NCBI GenBank assembly: GCA_022605955.1
Contig: JAKCOZ010000008.1
Coordinates: forward strand, 22,073,083 to 22,137,082
Reading direction: 5' to 3'
Source of the DNA: Rallus limicola
Lineage: Eukaryota > Chordata > Aves > Gruiformes > Rallidae
Length of the DNA stretch: 64,000 nt
Both the position numbers and the translations under genes were made by a program. This document shows positions 21,404 to 64,000 of this stretch, in pieces. Numbering within the stretch: the stretch's first letter is position 1; each line of letters opens with the position of its first letter. The notes under the pieces were generated by a model. That model was not told the DNA's origin, did not search any database, and saw nothing but the letters and a program-made list of their open reading frames with translations.

Positions 21404-24400
21404 CAATATTTAGACACTATAAAGTGTTTAGAAAATACTTTTCTGATAAACAAATACGTGCCTCAGTTGAGTACAAAATTAATGAGAAAAAGCTTTCTGT
21501 AGAAGGAATGTGCCATGTCTCTGCTTCATGCTCCAAGAGCAGAGAACTTTCCTCTGAAGATCCAAAAGCAGTGCTTTCTGCACTGAGAGCCAGAGAGTTT
21601 GAATGAGGTATGGAGCACTAAATGGGGAATGTAAGAAATTCCACAGAAATTACCTCTTGCAATTAAAGGAAAAATTCAAACAGATGAAAAAGTCAATTTA
21701 GGGACTCAAGAACAGGCATTTCAGCTCTGCCTTGCTTTCCAGTGTACCAGGAGTCTCACCCTGTCCATTCCAGTTGAAATTTGATATTTAAATAGGGGTA
21801 AGGCAGTTTTAATGCTCTTGTCCCAAGCTGCTTTGTACCAAGATGTCCAGGGTAAGTACTATTGTCACAGCAAGACAATTGTACTGAGAAATGCCTGAGT
21901 TTTCTAATTCTCCCTCTGCTGAATTTATTATCATGGTTTTATTCTTCCTTCAGTCACAAGGTTGTACTATTATCCTTAACTGCCCTCCTAAAACTAATCC
22001 ATACTTCGGCCAGGAGGGAGTGCTCTAGCAGGGGAGCCAAGACTATTATCCTAGAGTCTTGCTGTTCCAGCAAGCTTGGGAATGATTGCCCTGAGGTTTC
22101 TCACCAAGCTGCTTTTAGTTCACAAGAGCATGAGGAATCACTCAGTACTTCTTTTTATGCCCAGTCATTAGGTATATTTACAGTAGTACTTTCTCTCTCA
22201 AAGTTTGGCACAGCTTTCTTTGCCCCCACTTTCTGTTTTACAACTGTTCCTTTGCCCCTAAACTTCCAGTGCTGCAGCACTGAGGAGCTGTGAACACAAG
22301 GACAGTTTGTTTTTTTACTCCTCAACATACAAAGAATGTTGTGTTAAAGAGAAAATAAATTCTGGTTTTCTCTCATTTGAAAATGGCTACCTTCTTCAGC
22401 AATATCATTGTATGTAATGGAGCAGTAAGCTGGTCCCCTATCAAACAAAGAAAGCAGTAGAGATTAATTATCTCACAAATATTTTGGAGAATCAAGCAGT
22501 TCACCCATTTGTGCTGCTCCATTTCCCATGTTTTCAGCTGAAAGAGCAGGCTGCTGTCTAAATTGATGGCATCCTTTTCAGCTGAGACCAGCTTAATCTA
22601 TTTTGTGTTCTTCAAAAAAGGAGCTGCCTTTGTTATCCCTTGTATGCACCACATTTCTCTATTGAAACAAAGCACTGGTGAACAGCATTGGCTTGACAGT
22701 GCCCGAGACTGGAGTCCTCAGGTCTGGCAAGGCAGCAGCAGTAGGAGCATTTAAGGTGTCCTGCTGGTGGTGCAAATTCAGCAGGATGAGCTGAAGCTAT
22801 GCTTGAATGTTATATACGTAATTAAACTCATACAGGACAATAATCAAATATGCAGATGAGTTCAAATCAATTCAAAAACATCATTGGGAAGGAATTTAAA
22901 ATCGGCAAATAACCAAAAACTCCAGAAGTGAAAGGGAAACAGTCTGCCAGGGTGCCTGCTAGTGACTTTCATGATTCGGTCTGCTCTGGCAGTGCTTGCT
23001 TACGTATAGGTAATGACGCTTTTAAACAGCTCTTTCCCTGTGACTGTCCACTCAACCCTTCTCCAGGAGGCTCTCCCTCTCATCACAAAGACAGTTTAGC
23101 TGCCTATGGAGCAGCTGCTGAACTGCTCCAGTTTATAGCCTTGCATATTCAGATAAATTGCCACTCATTCCTCTTCATATACTGTGCTGTAATTTGCAAA
23201 ATCCTGAAAATCAACCCTTTTTACTAGCATTTCTGATGTTAAAACTGTATGTTAAAAACTGCAACCGATTTGCATCTGAGCAGAAATGTTGCTTTTAGTC
23301 ATACACATATTCTGTTCGGCTGCCTTTGACTCTCCACCCTAAATTATAGTTGAATCAACATTTGTTTTGTTCCAAAGAATGACAGAATTAGCTACATTTG
23401 TTCAAAATCTCTTGATTTACTACTTGATCTCATTATTATTACTTCAGCCTGTCTCCTCCTTCTGGTTTATTTTTGTTTCTCAGATGGGGAAAAACTAAAG
23501 AGCTTAGACTCAGGTCTGGAAAAAGAATGAAAATGAGGTGTGGGAAGGGGATGCTTCTGCCCAAATCAAAATGCAAATGCTGTAACACTGGTATAATGAT
23601 AATTTAGCTGAAAATAAACCAGGAAATCACTCCTTTTCTGCTGTGGTTAGCCATGAGTGCAACACCACGTGGTAGATGGTGCTCACCAGCCTGTGGTCAA
23701 GTTTCCAGTTCAGAGCTCTGTGCCTTAGGTTCCTCTTTTGGTGACTGCAATTCCCCCTTCCCATTATTCGGTTCCTCGAGGAAGAGCAGAAGTACAAGAA
23801 ACAGGGTACAAGCACATAAAAGATCTCGTGTTCATGGCATTGGCTAAAGCCTTCTGTGGCACAATCACATAAAAAGCCATTGCTGGATGTTCAATTTGCC
23901 TCCATTATCTTGTCATATAATGGCTTAGGGTGCTTGGTCCCCTCTGGACACAGCACAAAAAAAAAGAGACCATTAAATGCCCAGTACCATCCCCTGTTTC
24001 TGTCTACACTCTGCACGACTCCTGTCTAGTCAATTCTCACCTTTGCAGTTGTTCTTGAATGTGTTTCTAAACTTCCCATCCTGAAGCATGTCTCTAAAAA
24101 CAAAGGTGTCCTTAATTATTCCCTTACATCTAGTTAGTACTGCAAGGAAGGCATCCTTGATTTGCCAGATTGCTTTGGCAAAGCAGAGGAGTGCTGGGAA
24201 AGACTGTATGGAATAATAGAGCATTGCAGAAAAATTTGGGGGAACAGACTAAGAGGGAAGGGAGTATGACTGAGGGTGAAAAAAAATATACAAGTACAGT
24301 GGACTGGGAGAATGGTGGCTGTTTGGATAGGTGTGCATGTAGCTTAGTGCATATACTACAAATCTGCTGCAGGACACGAGGCCACAGCTTAACTCATGCC

Positions 24401-26059
24401 CCAGCAGACCTTAATGGCAGGGATAGCATTCATTCTTAGTGTCTGTTGAAAGACTGTAGAATTAAAGAAGGGTATCTATCACATATCAGAACAAATGCAG
24501 AGGCTTCAGAGTAGTTGCATTCTACCTACCATCTTCACAAAGTGCTTATCACACACTGGAAAATTCAGTTGCTTAATAAAATTCTTTCTTATTCGTTCTA
24601 GAATCGTAACTTTCCATTAGCAGCTACCTTTACAGGACAATTGTACTAGTGTATGGGACATAATTATGGAATAGTGTAAGATCATATGAGGATAATATAA
24701 GTATTATTGAAACAGTGTTAACAGTTTTACTCTAAGCTGCATATATTTCATTCTGCTTTGACATCTATATCACGGAAAAACTATTGTTTTAAGCAAAAGA
24801 AAAATAATAATGAATTGTTTTGTGTGAAAAGCAACCAAAACAATGGCACTGTTTGAAGAGGACCCTAAAAGTAGAATCAAACATTCAGTCAAATAGAACT
24901 CTCATTTAAAGTGTGGTTTGTTCATTTAAAATAGTCACATGATTATTTGTCAGCTTCCACCTGGGAATAGTTTTTGCACGGTCTACTCAAACGCTCTGCC
25001 TGTCCCAAATATGGTGTTTAGGCAATTACATTGCTTAATTGTGTGTCTGATGTTGCATACCTTGGTATTCCCTAGAGCATACTCAGGTAATTGTCTTAAA
25101 ATGTAATAGACACTAGAAGTTGTTCCTTGTCATTAAACACTGAGGAAGAATTTGCAAGAGCTGATTTGTTTGTTAAGCTCCCTTGCTATCCGATCTAGGA
25201 AAGGGCTTGGGTTTTTTTTTTAAGTTAGCCACAACATTTAAGTCTTACAACTTTAACTATGTCAAACATTTCTGACAAGTTATCTGATAAAAGTCCATTC
25301 TCCAGCAGTATGGAACTCTGTAATAGGATTCAGTCAAGAACTGCACAAATACACCAGGCTTTTCATCAGCACCTTTTTCATACTTTCTTTAAGCAAGTAA
25401 AAGTCCAACGCACGTAACCTGCATTCAGGCACCATCAGCCCCCTCCGTACCCCGAGATGCTATTTCTCACCCAGCAGCTGTAGAGCTCTTGTCATTCCTA
25501 TAATCTTCTCAAAAGGATACATGGGGATTGAGTTTCTAATTAAAACCCAAACATCATTCCCTTCCACAATACAGTTTATCTGGTATATACCCTTAGGAGT
25601 GAACCAGTGGTTATTAGAACCAGTAATATGTTTAGGGGCATAAGCAAAGGAAATAAAGAATTAAGCAAATGCCATTATTAGGTCATTTCTTCTTCCTCCT
25701 CTAAGTTCTGAGAAATTGAGGCAGATTGAGAGAATCATAGTGCAACAACTTCTCTAGTGCTTCAACCTATATACTGAGAATGGATTATTTAACACAATGC
25801 TATAATACAACCAGGCTTCCAGCATCTGCCCAGGGGATGGGATATACAGAGATCCTAGCAGTATCCTGAGTCGATCTCACACTCCATACACATTAGAGCT
25901 CAGGGAACAGGAGAGTTCCAGGATATTGGATTATCAGGACAAATTGTTGAACATTACTACATCCAGCTCCTTCTGCTTCAGTTCCCCATGGAACATTTCT
26001 CTACTGTCTGCTGGCTATCAAAGCAATATCTTTCCTTTCCAAACATACATAACTATCCA

Positions 26060-26093
26060 AATGAGGAGAGTATCATAATGAGGAGAGTATCAT
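26060..26093 (+). repeat. Tandem duplication, 17-bp period
   Basis: AATGAGGAGAGTATCAT is present twice in direct succession with no mismatch. Confidence 0.85.
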
Positions 26094-27543
26094 AATTACA
26101 TGAATTAAATATCTCAAAAGGAAACTACCAGTTGTATTCTGGAGAAATTAACAAACTGGTCTGAGAAAGGCAATGCTCCTTCTCAAAAGGGGATTTTTGG
26201 AGTTGCAACACTTCCTGACAGACTCTTCCACAGAAGGGCATAAAGCTGGAATGAAAAAAGGAGGTTCCGAAAGTAAATAAAGAGAACTGAGAATAGTCAA
26301 GAGATGAACTCACCAAGTTAAAATACATGTGTACATGAGTTGTAACAGCCAAGAAAGTGTAGAGGGGGCAAAGAGCTTCCACAGAAGCTCCATTATAATG
26401 CTGGGCAGATACATTTCACTTTAATTGACAGCTCTCTTCAAAAACGGGAAGGAGGGAAAGTCTTGGGGCAGCAAAAAGAGGCTGCAAAGCACACTTGTGC
26501 TCCTTTGGGATATGCACCTTCAAAACTGCCTGTAAATGTCAAATTATGCTTACTTTCACTGAGGAAACCATGGGAAGCACTAAGTGGTAACTATGTTTGG
26601 TTTTACCAAATAAAGAAGTATGAAAGCTCCTTCTCTTGACAGGCCTTTGATGTAGGTTGCAGAAGAGTTGAAACTGGGCAGTTGCAACTGAGTTGTTGCA
26701 GCAGAAGGAAGAAGGTGAAATGAGGTCATTTGGAACCTGCAAAGCATATATGTTGATAATCTGCCACTATTGCTACCAGTGGCAGAGGTTAACTGGTTTT
26801 ACTAAGAGAAGTAAACAGAATACACAAATAGAAATGGGTCTTACTCTGTCTGCAAAGGACAACCTTGAATTGATTAATGCACAAACTCATCCATGCATAC
26901 ACCTAACAATTTAGCAAGTCTTTTTCTTTCATGCAAAATGTGATCTACAGGAAAGACTGATCTGGAGTAATTAATAGTACACAGATAACAACACCAACAA
27001 CTCTGCCTTGGGACACCAGTGGAAGGCTTAGTGAAGTCACAGCTGTTTCAAAGAGGAGTCAGTAACACATTTTTTAATATGTTACAGACAAGGATTTAAC
27101 ACTTAGTTCTCAGGGATCAGCTCTTGTTCAGATTTACTCCTAAGCTCTAGCACTTCTAAGCAATTCAGGTCATCCTGTTGACTGCAAACTGAAATAGTTG
27201 GATAGTTTCTCGCTTTACCAGGAGAGAGAGTTGACCACCATGTACAAAAACACCTGGATTTTTTGGTATGTCTGAAGAGAAAACATGCTGCCCACTAACC
27301 TTTTCCATATAAAAAACGTCAGCTTCTAGTTGGAGATTCCTAGAGAGGAGGTGGCCCATGATATACAGGCTTTTATCATCTTTTTCCTAGTTTCAGTTTC
27401 TCTTGCCCGTGTGTAACCTTTCCAAATCCAGGCTTTAGGTTCTGCAGAATTCTCCTTAGGTGTTAGCTCTGACACCTGGGCCTTTCTCAATCTGTGGCAC
27501 TGAGGCCTGCAAGCTAAGCTTCATATTGCCACAAGCTGATAGT

Positions 27544-27616
27544 GGACAGACGGATGGATGGATGGATGGATGGATGGATGGATGGATGGATGGATGGATG
27601 GTTGGATGGATGGATG
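27544..27616 (+). repeat. (GGAT)n microsatellite
   Basis: About sixteen GGAT/GATG units, with one GTT interruption near 27601 and a degenerate start (GGACAGACGGATGG). In one frame it would encode a WMDG repeat, which I regard as a translation artefact. Length is likely polymorphic. Confidence 0.95.
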
Positions 27617-30309
27617 AAGTGCCTTTACCCCAGGGTCTCTGCTGACTTTATAAACATGGCAAAAAGCCTAAGTAGGTCTTAGACAAATCACATTCTTTCA
27701 GGAAAACTTCTTGGCCCATTCAAGTATCAACAAAACTCCTCCCAGATCAAGAATTACTTGGTGTTGAATGACATGTTCATGAAGGGTGTAAGCTTTCTTT
27801 ATCTTTCTTTTTTTCCCTCTGGTGAAAAAATGACTAATCCAGAGCTGATCTCAGGGGCTAATGCCCTTCTACCCCTTTTATTGCTTCCTCAGCTTCTTTT
27901 GAGCCCATGATTCAGCTGTGGATGTCCCACACCCATCCTGGATCTAGGGCAGCCAAAACCCCACCTCTTCTGTAGGTGGTGACTTTTTGTACAGGGGTAC
28001 AAAACAAAAAAGGTGTTCTAATATATTAGTGTCAATCATATCTGAATAACAGTTGAACTGGAGAAAGCAAGAACATCTAAACCACACCTTGTTCAAGTAG
28101 GCATTTCCTTCTGTTTTAACCTTGCAGCAGTGCCATGAAATGAAGACTCATGAAAAAAGTTAGTTTCTAATTTCCCATCTTTCTAAAAAGCAAAGGCATC
28201 TTTGGGTTCTTTTTAGGTTTCCCTTTGGCTACTATTATGATAATGTTCTTCTGTTGCACTCAGAAGGAGTGAATTAAAAATTATCTCATACCTCAAAGCT
28301 GTGCTACTTTAAAAGCAAAAATTAAAAGTAAATATAACTCCCACCACCTTTTCCTGCTACACAGTAAGGGAAGAGCACGGGTATCATCACAATGACACCA
28401 ACAATTCCCTCTCGTTTGAGTTGGGGCCAGGAACTTTCACAGGTTTCAATAAAACTCTGACATTTTTCAAAATGCTTTTTACAGTTTCAGTTGAATATAG
28501 TACTCTCTCTCCTAGATGTGTGTATAGTTGCTGTTTCAACAACTTGTAAGTTGCTGAAGCTTCTAAGGCTGGACATGTATCCCATCAATCAATTTTCCAC
28601 ATCTGATATGTACATCTCAAGGGCTCCCATGCTACATTAGGTGATTTTCAACAATCTGTTAAAGAACTTAATTCAAAGCAAGAATATTTATCAAAAAATC
28701 TTTCCTTTTGGCAGTCTGTGTATGGGTTGCACAACAGTGTAGCCTTTGACTTCAGCAGCATGTTCGCTCTCTGCTCTCCCACAGAAGTACTGTGTAATAT
28801 AGTTCCAAGACACATTGTTACAAATAACTTCCTGAAAGTTTAAAGTATTTTGCCTATTTTATTCTGTGTTACAGTTTCAAACTATATTTCCTGAAAATGC
28901 CATGTGCAGAATTCTGGAAGAGCATGTTTTTGATGACATGAGGAGTGTGGTACTGAGCTGGTACTCATGCTTGCAGATGGACTCGGGTATGTGGTAAGGA
29001 CAGCTCATGAAATGGTGAGTGCTGCTGCTCTGGCTCTGTGACAATTAGCATTCTTCAAACTACCACCTTGTAGATCTGCTGGAATTTTTACTGAAATCCT
29101 AGTTCTCCTCAGTGTCACAATTATGTTACTTTCAAAATTCTTGAGTTTGCTCAGTTTTCTTTCAGATAGACTTTATATTAAGCAATGAGACCTTTTATTA
29201 TAATTTTTTTAAAATATGCCAGCGGTTACCTTCAGGCAAATGATGAGAAACAGCAGCCACATGAACCACCAGTACATTGTGTTACTACCTCTTTTTACGA
29301 AGACTGACGTCCTTCCAAGGCAGCTGAGGATTGCATGCAGAGCACTGGCAGGAACTCAGCACCCATAACTGTGAGCAAAGAACCCTCTTGCACAGAACCA
29401 AGGTGTCGCTTAGCTACGCCTTTGCTCTGCATAAGATAAGGGCTCTTGCTGGTTTCCAAGCCATCCCACCATGCCTCTACCACCCTCAGCTAAATCACAC
29501 TTGAAAATTAATTGGGATCTTTTTTGAGAATTAAGTTCTAGAGTGGCAACAAATATTGTTTACCAGATGCTAGTTCAGTTGCATGTTTTACTGTTCCTTA
29601 CAAGTGACTGTGATAGAAAGAAAGATTCTAGGAAGAGCTGAAGCCTACTAGAATTAATTTTCTATCTCTCTGCAAGCATTCAACAGTGTGGAAAGATTTA
29701 GATAACTGTGACTTAAAATCCCCCCAGCTATATCCAGAACTTCAGTAAACAACGTGAATGGAAACTCAGTTGAGAGCCCCGTGTTTGTTCCCTCCAGACT
29801 GCCTCCACAGCAGCAGACAGTTAAATGTGGATATGCATGAGTTAATCCAGAAAGTAGTATACAAATTACTCACAAGGGGGAAATTTAACTCCATAACCAA
29901 ACTATCAAACTGCCAGAACAGCTGTTTATGTTGCAGTAATACCAGAAACCTAACGTAAAGCTCAGACCCCACTGCAACTAGCGCAATTCCTGCCCCAGGA
30001 AAATTATAGACTGTTTTCTAGTCAAAGTACACAAAGAGCATAAAATGAATTAACAACAGTGAGAATAAAAGCAAAACAAATTGTAGTAATACCTGGATGG
30101 ATTTTATGTACTGCTTTTCATCAGTAGGTCTTAAAGGGGTTGATCCAGTACTGCCACACAGTCCTTAGTGTATTTATCTTCAAATCAGTCTCTGTAGGGA
30201 GATACTGTTGTCCCTGGTTTATGTACTGGGAACTATGACTCAAAGAGGCACCAATATTGCATGTGAAGTAGGGAACTGAACCAAAGCCTCACTTCTTGTG
30301 CACCACATA

Positions 30310-30367
30310 CTACTCCCTGGAGAACTTTCTGCTAGATGCTGCTCCCTGGAGAACTTTCTGCTAGTTG
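30310..30367 (+). repeat. Tandem duplication, 29-bp period
   Basis: The 23-bp word starting CTCCCTGGAG is identical at 30313-30335 and 30342-30364. The flanks differ by single bases. Confidence 0.8.
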
Positions 30368-30730
30368 CTTAGCTAATGGAAAGGTATCATGCTGAGGTAT
30401 CATGGGAGAAATAGGTCCCTGAAACAGGCTGGAAGGAGGGTAAGAGTTTTACGAATTTTCATGTGATTTTATTCCATACACCTGACATAACAAGCCTAGG
30501 GGTGCATGAGGAAGGAATAAGTAAATCAATAATGATAGCCAAAATGTCATTATGAAAGTATATCTAGTTGCATAGATATTAGTCTTCCACTTCAAGAATT
30601 CAAAAAAGCTGATCAGTGCCATCAAACTGCAAAAGGTCATCATGAAAGTAGGACCCCTATGACAACTGAGTATGCTTTGAGAGTCATGTGGTATTTCATG
30701 TCACAGGAAAAAAGTTGGAATTAATCTGAG

Positions 30731-31165
30731 TAGGTCATCCAGCCCATCACCTTGCCCTGAGCAGATCTGCTTATAATGATACCATCTCTGATAGATGTAT
30801 GTTGTCTGTTCTTAATGCCATTTAATGAAGGTGACTTTGTTCTCTACTTGGGCAGACTACAAGAGTTTTTCATTTTCACTGCCATTACAAAGTAGTCTAA
30901 TGCTAATACCAAAGTTATATCTTGCAGTTTGAGCTCATTACTTCTCACCAACAGCACCGGGACATGAAGGGCAGATTGATTGCTCCCTTTCACTTTGTAG
31001 CAGTCTTTTACACATTTGAAGACTGATAACCTATCTTCCTTAGTCTTCTTTAAGGAAGACCATTTGTTCAGCCTTTTTTCATTCTTTGATGAAAAAAAAC
31101 CCTCATCTCATCAGTTCTCCTTTAAAATCTTTCCAGTTTCCACATCTTTTCCTGGGTGGAAATTC
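30731..31165 (-). mobile_element. Old, diverged CR1-type LINE 3' fragment
   Basis: Read on the plus strand, the order of words is typical of the reverse complement of an ancient amniote CR1 3' region: TCATCCAGCCCATC, then a TTTGAGCTCATTACTTCT segment, then ACATTTGAAGACTG, then TTCAGCCTTTTTTCATT and TTTCCACATCTTTT. The intervals are eroded and no reverse-transcriptase frame survives. The family assignment is from memory of such repeats in birds, crocodilians and turtles. Confidence 0.6.
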
Positions 31166-31899
31166 AAAGTTGATCAAAGCATACTGGTGCTTGATGATAA
31201 ATTTGTAGTAGCAGGCCGGATCTGGGGTTGGTATCACATCTACATCTCTCCTTAAATTTCAATTCTTCTCCCTCTTATAAGTCTAGGAATCTGTATAAGA
31301 TGACCCTCTCCATGACCTTCTTGCTTATTAAGTGAATGGTGGATTTGGACAAGCTGAACAGATCGTCCATCTGTAATAGGTAACAGGGAAGGCTAGGCTC
31401 TGCAGGGCTACACAAGGTCTTCCATGAAACTCACCACCTCCTGATGGTGCTGTTGCTACAAGGTGAGCCCCAGCTGTTTCCATGGGGCTCAAGCAGAGTC
31501 AGGATTGGCAGTTCTGTGCCCTGGCGACAAAAAGGGACAAATCCTCACCACTCAGTCAGCCTTCATTTTGTGGTGCGAGCTCATCAGGAGCCTCTCTCCT
31601 GGCCATGTATCGCGTGGGAAGAACTGCCAGGTTACACAGGCAGAGGCACCTGGCTCCACAGCCCTCCACTCACCGGGGCCTTGTGTCTCTGCCAACAATA
31701 GTGATAAAATCTGTAACTCCTGTAGGATTATCTGTCACCAACCTATTTCTTATGCAATCCGCCCGTGTTACTGCCATCAATTAGCATTTCATCATTAATT
31801 TAGGCAATCCTCATCTTTAAAGAGCATGCATCACTGCGTTCTATCAAGTCTAAATGGGCGATAATTATAGCACAAGATGTGAGAAATCTCCAGTAAATC
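31166..31899. other. Intergenic, upstream of the AGPS CpG island
   Basis: Unassigned sequence with moderate G+C. Overlapping open frames at about 31444-31798 carry no recognised domain and look like chance. The CR1 fragment may continue in decayed form to about 31250. Confidence 0.5.
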
Positions 31900-32290
31900 C
31901 TTTCGCCTCTCGTTGCACCACGTAAGCCCCGAACTGCCGCGGCAGGTGGCTGTTCCATCAGGCTGCACCACCGCGTAGGGTAGTAGGCCTCGCCTTCGAA
32001 GCTCTAGCGGTACACGCGTCCGCCGTTGCCGCCTGAGGAGGGGAGGGGAGGAAAGCAAAGCCGCGCCTACCCAAGTCCCCTCACAGGACGGCCGCCCTGC
32101 CTCGCCTCACCTCCGCGGCGGCGGAAAACCCGCGCCTCACCGGACCGCGCCCCCGGGGCGGGCCGGGCTGGGAGCGGGCGCGGGAGGGGCGCGGGCGGCG
32201 GTGCATGCCGGGACGAGCCGTATGAGGGGAGCGCCGGGAGGCCCTTCCGCCTGCCCGACCTCTCACCCGGCGGCGATCTGCGGCACAACA

Positions 32291-32300
32291 CGGAAGTGCG

Positions 32301-32308
<8 letters not shown>
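32291..32308 (+). promoter_or_regulatory. AGPS: ETS site and YY1-like site overlapping the AGPS start codon
   Basis: CGGAAGTG (32291-32298) is a canonical ETS/GABPA core. GATGGCGGC (32300-32308) matches the YY1 core (ATGGCGGC) and contains the initiator ATG. In TATA-less housekeeping promoters YY1 sites often lie just downstream of the TSS, which suggests a very short 5' UTR. Confidence 0.5.

Positions 32309-64000
<31,692 letters not shown>

Larger units (their letters stand above)
20011..30730. other. Intergenic, no gene recognised
   Basis: A/T-rich sequence with no supported gene. The longest open frames (20515-21036, 173 codons, and 21862-22293, 143 codons) have no recognisable domain. 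Short tandem duplications at 21361, 26060 and 30310 and a tetranucleotide microsatellite at 27544 are listed separately. Confidence 0.5.

Noticed and set aside
21862..22293. 143-codon open frame on the plus strand
   Set aside because: No motif recognised and ordinary intergenic composition. Likely chance.
23663..23685. Palindromic E-box ACCACGTGGT with a CTCF-like flank
   Set aside because: The E-box is real as a word, but the CTCF core has a mismatch at a key C and there is no supporting context.
27460..27645. Protein with WMDG repeats
   Set aside because: It is only the translation of the (GGAT)n microsatellite.

Overview
The window is vertebrate nuclear DNA, almost certainly from a bird. 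The evidence is intron-split coding sequence, two strong CpG islands, CR1 (chicken repeat 1) LINE copies of different ages, and an LTR element that looks like an ERVL-type family I know from neoavian genomes. There are no prokaryotic operons, no CRISPR array and no rRNA or tRNA gene that I can recognise. The species cannot be fixed from the sequence.

Two genes are recognisable, in the divergent arrangement NFE2L2 (minus strand) to AGPS (plus strand) that is also known on human 2q31. Positions 1-2753 are the start of NFE2L2 (NRF2) intron 1. A tiny first coding exon lies at 2783-2754 (MEIELPPAAQ, then a GTGAGA donor) inside a CpG island at about 1850-3450. The other NFE2L2 exons lie before position 1. 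About 166 bp inside intron 1 is a full match to the antioxidant response element consensus, a candidate site for NRF2 to act on its own gene.

Positions 3.45-31.9 kb are intergenic, about 28 kb, with no gene I can support. They hold a degenerate LTR retroelement (7388 to about 9066), an old CR1 fragment (about 30.7-31.2 kb), a GATG/TGGA microsatellite (27.55 kb), several short tandem duplications, and a few candidate regulatory patches. These patches are two CTCF-like motifs (6014 and 19961), a cluster of TTCnnGAA boxes (10.1 kb), a palindromic hairpin (12.53 kb) and a small CpG-rich patch (19.83-20.01 kb).

From 31.9 kb to the end is AGPS, alkylglycerone-phosphate synthase, the peroxisomal flavoenzyme that makes the ether bond of plasmalogens and other ether lipids. 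Its CpG-island promoter is at 31.9-32.8 kb. Exons 1-9 join without frame error into 310 codons: 32301-32494, 43971-44060, 48374-48464, 52843-52963, 53041-53115, 53977-54048, 55847-55926, 59112-59192 and 61992-62117. This is the PTS2 import signal plus the first half of the FAD-binding domain. The gene continues past 64000. Its introns carry three clear CR1 insertions (42.8, 44.4 and 58.0-59.0 kb), one doubtful older copy (46.1 kb), a long antisense open frame (42139-42912), a strong G-quadruplex motif (46914) and an 88-nt inverted repeat (48673-48760).

The two genes are not known to act in one pathway. NRF2 is the master regulator of antioxidant genes, and AGPS makes ether lipids that some work treats as redox-relevant. 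Their adjacency is best read as conserved synteny. I did not find a clear new biological system. The best leads are the intronic ARE, the small two-membrane-segment ORF inside the LTR element, the TTCnnGAA cluster and the 48.7-kb hairpin.
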